From Bacillota bacterium (GTDB lineage Bacteria > Bacillota > UBA4882 > UBA8346): 6,081 nt of DNA. The notes beneath the pieces were generated by a model. It was not told the origin of the DNA. It was given only the letters and a program-made list of their open reading frames with translations, and did not search any database. The position numbers were made by a program, and so were the translations under genes. The stretch is taken from NCBI GenBank assembly GCA_023429995.1, contig JAEZCE010000044.1, forward strand, positions 1 through 6,081, given 5' to 3'. Shown here piece after piece: positions 1 through 4,579 of the stretch; within the stretch, counting starts at the first letter, position 1; the number at the start of each line of letters is the position of its first letter.

Positions 1-198
1 GGAACGATTGAACGAGAACCGGAGGTGTACGCGCCTTCTTCGAAGGCGAGATGTACACCGAGGATCGGAGTGATTGAGTAACGACGTAATGCGCAGCTTT
101 TCACACCGCACCCAACCAAACCGGCAAATCTGTCATCCTATCATTCTTCTTTTCTTTATATCTTCTTTCTGAGTTACTTTTATAATCAGATTCGGTTA
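1..198. other. Gene-free stretch downstream of cobC, with a nested hairpin
   Basis: I see no credible coding region here. The left part contains the nested inverted repeat listed separately (24-59). It is flanked on both sides by similar purine-rich strings (GATTGAACGA at 6-15, and GATTGAGTAACGAC starting at 73), which gives the first 85 bases the look of an intergenic repeat cut by the window edge. The right part (about 140-190) is pyrimidine-rich on the plus strand. No T-tract follows any hairpin in the direction of cobC transcription, so I cannot point to a terminator for the cob operon. Confidence 0.5.
24..59. repeat. Nested inverted repeat (hairpin on a hairpin)
   Basis: GGTGTAC (24-30) pairs with GTACACC (53-59). 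Inside it, CGCCTTC (32-38) pairs with GAAGGCG (42-48) around a 3-nt loop, leaving G31 on one side and AGAT (49-52) on the other as an internal bulge. The total is 14 base pairs. No T-run lies on either side, so it is not a typical intrinsic terminator. It may be part of a repeated intergenic element or of a structured RNA extending left of the window. The pairing is seen directly; the function is unknown. Confidence 0.6.
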
Positions 199-789
199 TT
201 AACCGTTAAGCAGGGTTAAATAAGCATAGCCGCATTCGTCGACTTCGACTTTGGCAATACTGCCGGTGTCGATTTTAAAACGCCAACACTCCTCGGGTTT
301 GAATCCTAAAAGATGGGTAATCATGGTGCGGATACAACCGCCATGGGTTACCAGCAAGATTCGTCCCTTTGGATAATCGGGGATCAAGCCATCAAGAAAA
401 GATATGACCCGTTGGCGAAATTGGATAAGGTTTTCTCCACCCGGAATGAGGGATGTGGGATCGGTTAACCATCGCTCGGCTTCTGCTGGGTATTTGGACT
501 TGATTTCGTCTAAGGTCAGATTATCCCACAGGCCGAAGTCCCGCTCTTTAAGGGAATCCACGGTTTGTACCGGGAGTCCGAAGGCCTTATGGATGATTTC
601 CGCGGTTTGGAAAGTCCTTTTGAACGGGCTGGAGAAAACCGCATCGGGTATTACCCGGGCCATCTTTTCTTTGATAGTATGGGCTTGGGCCCTTCCCGCT
701 TCAGTTAATTCCAGATCGGTCCGGCCAACAAAAGCTTTTCTTTTGCTGCCTTCCGTTTCGCCATGGCGTATGAAAACAAGTTCCAACAT
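199..789 (-). CDS. cobC: Alpha-ribazole phosphatase, histidine phosphatase family
   Basis: This 196-residue cytoplasmic enzyme is predicted to remove the 5'-phosphate from alpha-ribazole phosphate or adenosylcobalamin phosphate, the last step of nucleotide-loop assembly. The sequence shows the histidine-phosphatase signature RHGET (residues 8-12, His9 being the predicted phosphate acceptor). It is followed by VGRTDLELTEAG (21-32), the SSPFKRTFQTAE segment (53-64), an acidic ERD (82-84), and a second catalytic histidine in VTHGG (147-151). The length is normal for CobC/GpmB-like proteins. An AGGGAGG ribosome site (797-803) stands 7 nt before the ATG and overlaps the cobS stop codon, so translation is probably coupled. 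The family is broad and includes phosphoglycerate mutase-like enzymes, so the cobalamin role rests on its place as last gene after cobT, cobU and cobS. Confidence 0.9.
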   Translation of the reverse strand: MLELVFIRHGETEGSKRKAFVGRTDLELTEAGRAQAHTIKEKMARVIPDAVFSSPFKRTFQTAEIIHKAFGLPVQTVDSLKERDFGLWDNLTLDEIKSKYPAEAERWLTDPTSLIPGGENLIQFRQRVISFLDGLIPDYPKGRILLVTHGGCIRTMITHLLGFKPEECWRFKIDTGSIAKVEVDECGYAYLTLLNG

Positions 790-802
790 GGGCCAGCCTC
801 CC

Positions 803-1564
803 TTACGGTAAAGTTTGAGGCCGCAAGTAAATCAGATAGGCGGCAATTAAATAAACCAGTTGCGCTAATTCGCAAACCGCGCCCAAAATATCGCCGGTGA
901 TCCCCTCGATTTTAGCGGCAAAAAATTTGATGATCAGGAATAGGATAACGCCTACTATCCATAGGATTAAAATTCCTTTGATGCCAAGGATTAAAACAGA
1001 TAGGATGGCGGTTATGGATAAACCGATGAAAATCTCCTTTGGCCCGCAGAAATTAATGAAGTGAAGTCCGAGGCCCTCCCGGCGCGCATATTTTTCCAGT
1101 CCGGCTCCAAAAGGGAGGGCCATTCTCCCGATCACCGGCATGAAGACGATGATTCCCAAGAATTTGGTCGGGATTTCCATGATCAAAAAAATATAACTCA
1201 GGATGACAAGGATCAGGGCTAAAACAGCATTTGTCCCGACCCGGCTATCTTTCATGATTTCCAGGATGCGTTCCTTGGAGCGATGGGAGAATAATCCGTC
1301 CGCTGTATCGCCCAGTCCGTCAAGGTGAAGGCCACCGGTGAGGAAAATGTAGATTACCCATAAAAACAAACTGCTGATCAAGGCGGGAAAAAGCAACCGC
1401 AGCAGATAAAGGCAACCAGCCAGAATACCCCCCAACAGTAAACCAATCAACGGGGCATATGCCAGTGAACGGCCGTAATCCTCCGGTTCCATGGAAATAT
1501 TAATCCTTAATGGAATCGTGGTCAAGAATTGGATTAGCCATACGATTTGCTTGACAATCCTCAA
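803..1564 (-). CDS. cobS: Adenosylcobinamide-GDP ribazoletransferase (cobalamin synthase), membrane protein
   Basis: This 253-residue integral membrane enzyme joins adenosylcobinamide-GDP (from CobU) to alpha-ribazole or its 5'-phosphate (from CobT). The family signature is present as GGLHLDGLGDTADGL (residues 77-91), with the conserved acidic residues Asp82, Asp86 and Asp89 that in this family are thought to bind Mg. A second conserved motif, GITGDILGA, is at 221-229. Several hydrophobic segments fit a polytopic protein (about 35-57, 61-77, 112-130, 135-150, 178-213, 233-247). The start is TTG: an in-frame TGA lies at 1580-1582, and the next in-frame ATG would be codon 25. The AAGGAG site at 1575-1580 is 10 nt before the TTG, which makes this start convincing. 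The gap from cobU is 66 nt. Confidence 0.95.
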   Translation of the reverse strand: MRIVKQIVWLIQFLTTIPLRINISMEPEDYGRSLAYAPLIGLLLGGILAGCLYLLRLLFPALISSLFLWVIYIFLTGGLHLDGLGDTADGLFSHRSKERILEIMKDSRVGTNAVLALILVILSYIFLIMEIPTKFLGIIVFMPVIGRMALPFGAGLEKYARREGLGLHFINFCGPKEIFIGLSITAILSVLILGIKGILILWIVGVILFLIIKFFAAKIEGITGDILGAVCELAQLVYLIAAYLIYLRPQTLP

Positions 1565-1574
1565 AGTTAATTTT

Positions 1575-1580
1575 CTCCTT
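1575..1580 (-). promoter_or_regulatory. Ribosome binding site that fixes the TTG start of cobS
   Basis: AAGGAG on the minus strand, 10 nt before the TTG at 1562-1564. It overlaps the in-frame stop TGA (1580-1582), so no earlier start is possible in this frame. Confidence 0.8.
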
Positions 1581-1630
1581 CACGTCATTGATAGGCGGAC
1601 CATCGGAATTGCTTGCTTTTAAACTTGGAG

Positions 1631-2188
1631 TTATTTAATTCGCAGCGGAATTCCCGAGACACATAAATAGACTTCATGGGAGGCTGCAGCTAATAGCTGG
1701 TTAATCCGGCCGTGAATATCCATAAAAATCCGGGAAAGGCGGTTTTCGGATATCAGGCCCATCCCAAGTTCATTGGTCACCAGGATAATGGGAATATCCA
1801 GCTTGTCCGCGCAAAGAATCAATTTTTGAAACTCTTTCCGGGTTTCCTCCTCAAGCGAGGTAATCACTTGGTGGCCGGCGGTTTCCCAATCAATTCCGGA
1901 GTCGAATAACAAATTATTAAGCATCACTGTAACACAATCCAACAAGACAGCCGATTTTCCCGGAGAGTTTTTTGTAATCAGCATATCCAAATCGCGATAA
2001 GCCTCAATCGTCTGCCAATGGGAAGGCCGATGCTGGCGATGTTTGGCAATCCGTTCTTCCATTTCGGAATCGATGGGAAGCGCAGTTGCGATATATAGGA
2101 CATTGGAACCGGCCTCTGAAGCGACTTTCTCCGCATAGGTACTTTTGCCGCTGCGAGTTCCGCCGGTGACTAAGATCAATTTTGCCAT
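1631..2188 (-). CDS. cobU: Bifunctional adenosylcobinamide kinase / adenosylcobinamide-phosphate guanylyltransferase
   Basis: This 185-residue cytoplasmic enzyme phosphorylates adenosylcobinamide and then transfers GMP to it, producing the CobS substrate. The N-terminal P-loop GGTRSGKS (residues 9-16) is the family form. The segment RIAKHRQHRPSHW (46-58) carries His50, which matches by motif position the guanylylated His46 of the Salmonella enzyme. Further family motifs are LLDCVTVMLNNLL and LVTNELGMG, and the C-terminal stretch from NRLSRIF to SGIPLRIK is also typical. The length is standard. The gene follows cobT by 26 nt. Its ribosome site is weak (AAAAGG, about 14 nt before the ATG), so it may depend on translation of cobT. 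No intact alternative start is visible nearby. Confidence 0.96.
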   Translation of the reverse strand: MAKLILVTGGTRSGKSTYAEKVASEAGSNVLYIATALPIDSEMEERIAKHRQHRPSHWQTIEAYRDLDMLITKNSPGKSAVLLDCVTVMLNNLLFDSGIDWETAGHQVITSLEEETRKEFQKLILCADKLDIPIILVTNELGMGLISENRLSRIFMDIHGRINQLLAAASHEVYLCVSGIPLRIK

Positions 2189-2214
2189 GTTTTTGATGCC
2201 TGCCTTTTCATGCG

Positions 2215-3288
2215 CTATTTCTGGGTACGAATATCAACCAAGTTTTCACTGGGGATATTCGCTTCTTGAAATGTGCCCATATGATTCATCATTTCCATGG
2301 CCGCATCGATGATATGAAACGCCAGCGCGCATCCGGTCCCTTCGCCAAGCCGCATTTTCAAATATAACATAGGTTCCAAACCGATTTCTCTCATGATGAA
2401 TTCATAGCCCGGTTCAGCCGAGGCATGAGAGGGGATCAGATAGGATTTGACTTGCGGATTGATTCGATAGGCAATGAATGCCGCAGCGGCTGAGATAAAA
2501 CCGTCAATTACGATGGGAATACGGTGATAGGATGCACCCAAAAAACAACCGGTCAATCCGGCAATATCAAGTCCACCCACTTTGGAGAGGACATCCAGCG
2601 GGTCTTCCGGATTCGGTTTGTTCAATGCCAAGGCTTTATCAATCACCTGTTTTTTTAGGGCAAGACCGGCATCCGTCAGACCGGCGCCTTTACCAACTGC
2701 CAAATCGCTGGAGCAACCGGTTAAAGCCATTAATATGGCGCTACTGGAAGAAGTATTGCCAATACCCATTTCTCCGGTCCCCAGTAAATTATAGCCGCTT
2801 TTAGCCAAATCGGCTACAACATGGATGCCTACCTCGATGGCTTTGATAGCCTCTTCCCGGCTCATAGCCGGCCCTTTCGCCATATTGTCGGTGCCTTTTC
2901 GGATTTTTTTATTCAGTATTCCCGGACAATCCAGTTCATCTTTAATGCCAATATCAATAATCTGAAGATCAGAGTGGGCATGATGGGATAAGACATTGAC
3001 ACCGGTAATTCCTTTGGTAAAATTAATGGTTTGAAGCAAGGTTAATTCTTGAGGGCTGGTACTAACGCCTTCTTCATAAACCCCATTATCGGCAGACATA
3101 ATAATAATACATTTTTTGGGGAGCTCATTGGATAGCCTTCCAGTAATCCCGCTAATTTGAACTGCGATTTCTTCCAAACGTCCAAGACTGCCAATGGGTT
3201 TAACCAGGTTGTCCACTTTTTGCCACGCCTGTTTGATAATCGCTTCATCCAAAGGTTTAATGCTCTTTACAATTTCTTCAAAATTCAT
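2215..3288 (-). CDS. cobT: Nicotinate-nucleotide--dimethylbenzimidazole phosphoribosyltransferase
   Basis: This 357-residue enzyme transfers phosphoribose from nicotinate mononucleotide to 5,6-dimethylbenzimidazole (or another lower-ligand base), giving alpha-ribazole phosphate. Counting from the start chosen here, the family motifs are KPIGSLGRLE near residue 30, the SADNGVYEEGVS region (65-76), TGEMGIGNTSSSSA (about 171-184, with Glu173) and MRLGEGTGCALA (313-324, with Glu316). By motif position these glutamates match Glu174 and the catalytic Glu317 of Salmonella CobT. An in-frame ATG also exists at 3298-3300, but the GGGAG ribosome site ends directly against it (no spacing). The ATG at 3286-3288 has 12 nt of spacing and gives a length and numbering close to known CobT. 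It is the first gene of the operon, behind a B12 riboswitch. Confidence 0.96.
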   Translation of the reverse strand: MNFEEIVKSIKPLDEAIIKQAWQKVDNLVKPIGSLGRLEEIAVQISGITGRLSNELPKKCIIIMSADNGVYEEGVSTSPQELTLLQTINFTKGITGVNVLSHHAHSDLQIIDIGIKDELDCPGILNKKIRKGTDNMAKGPAMSREEAIKAIEVGIHVVADLAKSGYNLLGTGEMGIGNTSSSSAILMALTGCSSDLAVGKGAGLTDAGLALKKQVIDKALALNKPNPEDPLDVLSKVGGLDIAGLTGCFLGASYHRIPIVIDGFISAAAAFIAYRINPQVKSYLIPSHASAEPGYEFIMREIGLEPMLYLKMRLGEGTGCALAFHIIDAAMEMMNHMGTFQEANIPSENLVDIRTQK

Positions 3289-3300
3289 TCGTAGCGCCAT

Positions 3301-3306
3301 CTCCCT
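3301..3306 (-). promoter_or_regulatory. Ribosome binding site of cobT (decides start)
   Basis: AGGGAG on the minus strand. It directly abuts the upstream ATG (3298-3300) and lies 12 nt before the ATG at 3286-3288, favouring the latter. GGAGAT (3299-3304) is complementary to ATCTCC in the upstream hairpin (3342-3347), so the site might be masked when that hairpin is not formed. Confidence 0.6.
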
Positions 3307-3325
3307 TTCAAATGATTTTTTAAAT

Positions 3326-3354
3326 AAAAAAAATTAATCCTGGAGATTAATTTT
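3326..3354 (-). terminator. Terminator-like hairpin between the B12 riboswitch and cobT
   Basis: On the minus strand AAAATTAATC (3345-3354) pairs perfectly with GATTAATTTT (3330-3339) around a 5-nt loop. The T-run begins within the 3' arm and continues to 3326, giving eight consecutive T. Its position after the riboswitch aptamer and 20 nt before the cobT ribosome site is that of a transcription-attenuating expression platform. The stem has one G-C pair only, so it would be a weak terminator. Confidence 0.6.
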
Positions 3355-3404
3355 CATGTCAAACGATAGAAGCCTTCCCTCCGAAGGTGGTAAAGGGATA
3401 AAAG

Positions 3405-3562
3405 CATAGGCAGGTCTCCTGACTTATGATTCATTTGCAGCTGTGGCCTTCCCAAGAAATTCTCAGTGGCGCGATTGACAGTGCATCATCACATACAGTA
3501 GCGGGGGCTGTAACGGATTTTAACCGTTTTCCCTTTTCAATCCGTTTAACGGATACCTATCC
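3405..3562 (-). promoter_or_regulatory. Cobalamin (adenosylcobalamin) riboswitch aptamer
   Basis: On the minus strand the conserved parts of the class I cobalamin riboswitch appear in order. The 5' P1 strand is ATAGGT (3555-3560). Next come GGGAAAACGGTTAAAATCCG, the CAGCCCCCGCTACTGT core, a GCCACTG element, GGGAAGG, and the B12 box AAGTCAGGAGACCTGCCT (3408-3425). The closing strand GCCTAT (3406-3411) pairs with ATAGGT to close P1. When adenosylcobalamin is bound, such aptamers normally switch off the downstream genes, here cobTUSC, giving feedback control. The aptamer ends about 105 nt before cobT, leaving room for the expression platform. A further small hairpin (3373-3387; CCTTC/GAAGG) lies between aptamer and terminator. 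Confidence 0.95.
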
Positions 3563-3580
3563 AATATTTAGTTTAATGAA

Positions 3581-3609
3581 AATTTATCACTAATTTACGG
3601 ATTAGTCAA
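3581..3609 (-). promoter_or_regulatory. Sigma-A-type promoter of the cob operon
   Basis: On the minus strand the -35 box TTGACT (3604-3609, 5 of 6 to consensus) and the -10 box TAAATT (3581-3586, 4 of 6) are separated by exactly 17 nt. A TG one base before the -10 makes it an extended -10 promoter. Transcription would start near 3574, about 12 nt before the riboswitch P1 helix. Inside the spacer, ACTAAT (3589-3594) and ATTAGT (3601-3606) form a 6-bp inverted repeat, which may be chance or an operator. Confidence 0.65.
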
Positions 3610-3697
3610 CCCTGTTGGAGTGTGAAAAATCTTTATATTATCCTGAATACCCCGGCAATTCGTTGAATTTAGCGGAGGCGATGACGAGGGCTTTCCG

Positions 3698-3925
3698 TTA
3701 CGAGCAAGTATTGAAGGATTTTTTCAATGGGAGAGAAACAACTTCGATAATTACCGGTTGAATGCGGATTTTATGCCGCGCTTTCAGCAATTTTCGGAGC
3801 GAGTTCCGGATCAAATGAACGATTTGATCCATAAGGGTATTGATATCATCCATGGTCAACCCTTCATCGAGTGTCAATGTAAGTAATATTTGTATCACTT
3901 GACGCTTGGGAGGCTGATGATTCAT
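3698..3925 (-). CDS. Small protein of unknown function (75 residues)
   Basis: I do not recognise this family. The protein begins MNHQPPKRQ, is soluble-looking and probably mostly helical. The core DEGLTMDDINTLMDQIVHLIRNSLRKLL (about residues 20-47) alternates acidic and hydrophobic residues, then becomes basic (KLLKARHKIR), and is followed by a beta-prone hydrophobic run (IQPVIIEVVSLPL, about 54-66). No signal peptide or membrane segment is evident. The start at 3925 is supported by AAAGGAG (3934-3940), 8 nt upstream. A longer frame reaching 4000 would begin inside a hairpin and lacks a ribosome site. The gene lies between the cob promoter and the next small gene, on the same strand as both. 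It could be co-transcribed with the 4060-4284 gene across the intervening hairpin. Being real but uncharacterised is the safest call. Confidence 0.65.
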   Translation of the reverse strand: MNHQPPKRQVIQILLTLTLDEGLTMDDINTLMDQIVHLIRNSLRKLLKARHKIRIQPVIIEVVSLPLKKSFNTCS

Positions 3926-3940
3926 AGGAGATTCTCCTTT
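3926..3940 (-). promoter_or_regulatory. Ribosome binding site within a mini-hairpin
   Basis: The site AAAGGAG (3934-3940) is followed after AAT by CTCCT (3926-3930), which is complementary to its AGGAG. A 5-bp stem with a 3-nt loop would cover the ribosome site right before the ATG at 3925. Whether such a short helix forms in the cell is uncertain; it could lower translation or be chance. Confidence 0.45.
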
Positions 3941-3975
3941 GAATGTCGGAAATTGGGTACTTCGTTGGAATCTCG

Positions 3976-4010
3976 TAAGGATTGCCTCAAGAAGAGGCAA
4001 TCCTTATTTT
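3976..4010. terminator. Strong 13-bp hairpin between the two small genes
   Basis: TAAGGATTGCCTC (3976-3988) pairs perfectly with GAGGCAATCCTTA (3994-4006) around the loop AAGAA. On the plus strand a short T-run (TTTT, 4007-4010) follows, as in an intrinsic terminator, yet no plus-strand gene lies to its left in this window. On the minus strand, where it would end the 4060-4284 gene, no T-run follows. It may stop antisense transcription, act as a weak attenuator or RNA-stability element for the minus-strand pair, or work in both directions. Confidence 0.55.
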
Positions 4011-4059
4011 AAACGCCTAACGGATGGAATCGATAATAGAGCAACTTAGAGTGGATTTC

Positions 4060-4284
4060 TTATTGAACTGCGCCAGGAGCATAGCAACCTGAGATAATCA
4101 GGATTTGGAACGGTAATTTCTTCTCAAGGAAGAAATTTTGTTTTTCAAACGTAAGGAATTTTTCAACGTCAATAAAGCCGGTTATAGCAGTGCCAGGGAA
4201 TTTACCAACCAAGAATTTCTGATCTTCACTGACGATTTTAATCGTGGATTCAATAATACGGTCTTTTTCTGGGATATGATCCAT
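4060..4284 (-). CDS. Small protein, possibly SPOCS/DUF3794-like, candidate sporulation gene
   Basis: A 74-residue product, MDHIPEKDRIIES and onward, with no signal peptide or membrane helix. The C-terminal half (about residues 35-73) runs ITGFIDVEKFLTF, then FFLEKKLPF, then a hydrophobic strand and GCYAPGAV. This echoes the pattern of the SPOCS (DUF3794) domain, in which beta strands lead to a '-PF-' and a '-PG-' turn. That domain occurs in spore-envelope proteins such as SipL. The likeness is by eye and weak; the protein may instead be an unrelated small beta-rich protein. The start is well supported: AAAGGAG (4293-4299) stands 8 nt before the ATG. A sigma-K-like promoter lies about 60 nt upstream, and spoIIP lies divergently next door. 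Both hint at a late mother-cell role, which remains inference. Confidence 0.6.
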   Translation of the reverse strand: MDHIPEKDRIIESTIKIVSEDQKFLVGKFPGTAITGFIDVEKFLTFEKQNFFLEKKLPFQILIISGCYAPGAVQ

Positions 4285-4313
4285 TTTATTGGCTCCTTTA
4301 TTATAAGTCTTGA

Positions 4314-4340
4314 GGGCATTCGCCCATTCGGCGCAAGCCC
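4314..4340 (-). promoter_or_regulatory. Hairpin at the predicted 5' end of the 4060-4284 mRNA
   Basis: GGGC (4314-4317) pairs with GCCC (4337-4340), and CGCC (4321-4324) with GGCG (4330-4333), with a 3x3 internal loop and a 5-nt apical loop. If transcription starts 6-7 nt after the predicted -10 box, the mRNA would begin almost exactly with this G/C-rich hairpin, which could protect the 5' end. It ends 14 nt before the ribosome site, which it leaves free. Confidence 0.4.
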
Positions 4341-4345
4341 TTTAC

Positions 4346-4373
4346 TACAATATGTTATGAAAAACATGAAAGT
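4346..4373 (-). promoter_or_regulatory. Candidate sigma-K promoter for the 4060-4284 gene
   Basis: On the minus strand, AC (4372-4373), 17 nt, then CATATTGTA (4346-4354) matches exactly the sigma-K consensus as known from Bacillus subtilis (AC, 16-17 nt, CATANNNTA). The consensus is short, so chance matches are expected. The position (about 55-nt leader to the ATG at 4284) and the spoIIP neighbour make it credible. Confidence 0.45.
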
Positions 4374-4410
4374 TCGTAACTTTACTCAATAAATTATTAC
4401 TTCCCATATT

Positions 4411-4559
4411 TTTGTATGGTTATCTTATGGACAGAATTAATAAAAGCGTTCGTCAAATGGAGGAAATAAAAATACTCCTAATTACCTTGTAGCCTGCATA
4501 GAATGGAGTAGGAAAGTTATGAATCATTCTACTAAGTTAATACGAAGATACCATACAAA
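4411..4559. repeat. Long-range inverted repeat upstream of spoIIP
   Basis: TTTGTATGGTTATCTT (4411-4426) is the reverse complement of AAGATACCATACAAA (4545-4559), with one extra T in the left arm. The arms are 118 nt apart. The right arm ends 7 nt before the spoIIP ribosome site. The left arm can alternatively fold locally (CCATA 4404-4408 with TATGG 4415-4419). Between the arms are a 7-bp repeat (TAGAATG 4499-4505 with CATTCTA 4525-4531) and no convincing gene. It may be the ends of a small degenerate mobile element, paired operators, or an RNA fold in the spoIIP leader. I see no clear target-site duplication. Confidence 0.5.
4497..4504 (+). promoter_or_regulatory. Weak candidate -10 box of a sigma-E promoter for spoIIP
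   Basis: CATAGAAT differs by one base from the Bacillus subtilis sigma-E -10 pattern CATACAAT, and spoIIP is a sigma-E gene in B. subtilis. No good -35 box is visible 13-15 nt upstream. A second near match, CATACAAA at 4552-4559, would leave a leader of only about 13 nt. Treat this as a hint only. Confidence 0.25.
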
Positions 4560-4579
4560 GTTACCTAGGAGCCAATATT

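Noticed and set aside
404..811. Open frame opposite cobC
   Set aside because: It is antisense to a clear histidine phosphatase gene and has no ribosome site or family features.
3640..3665. Second cob promoter (TTGCCG ... TATAAA) upstream of the sigma-A-type one
   Set aside because: Spacing is only about 15 nt and the -35 is poor.
3926..4000. 25-codon N-terminal extension of the 75-residue protein
   Set aside because: The upstream ATG lies inside the 13-bp hairpin, has no ribosome site, and the downstream ATG has AAAGGAG at 8 nt.
4138..4392. 84-codon plus-strand frame opposite the 74-residue gene
   Set aside because: It lacks a ribosome site and runs antisense to a frame that has a strong one; its sequence looks non-coding.
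4427..4492. 21-codon frame MDRINKSVRQ... before spoIIP
   Set aside because: No ribosome site, very short, and enclosed by the inverted repeat; most likely chance.
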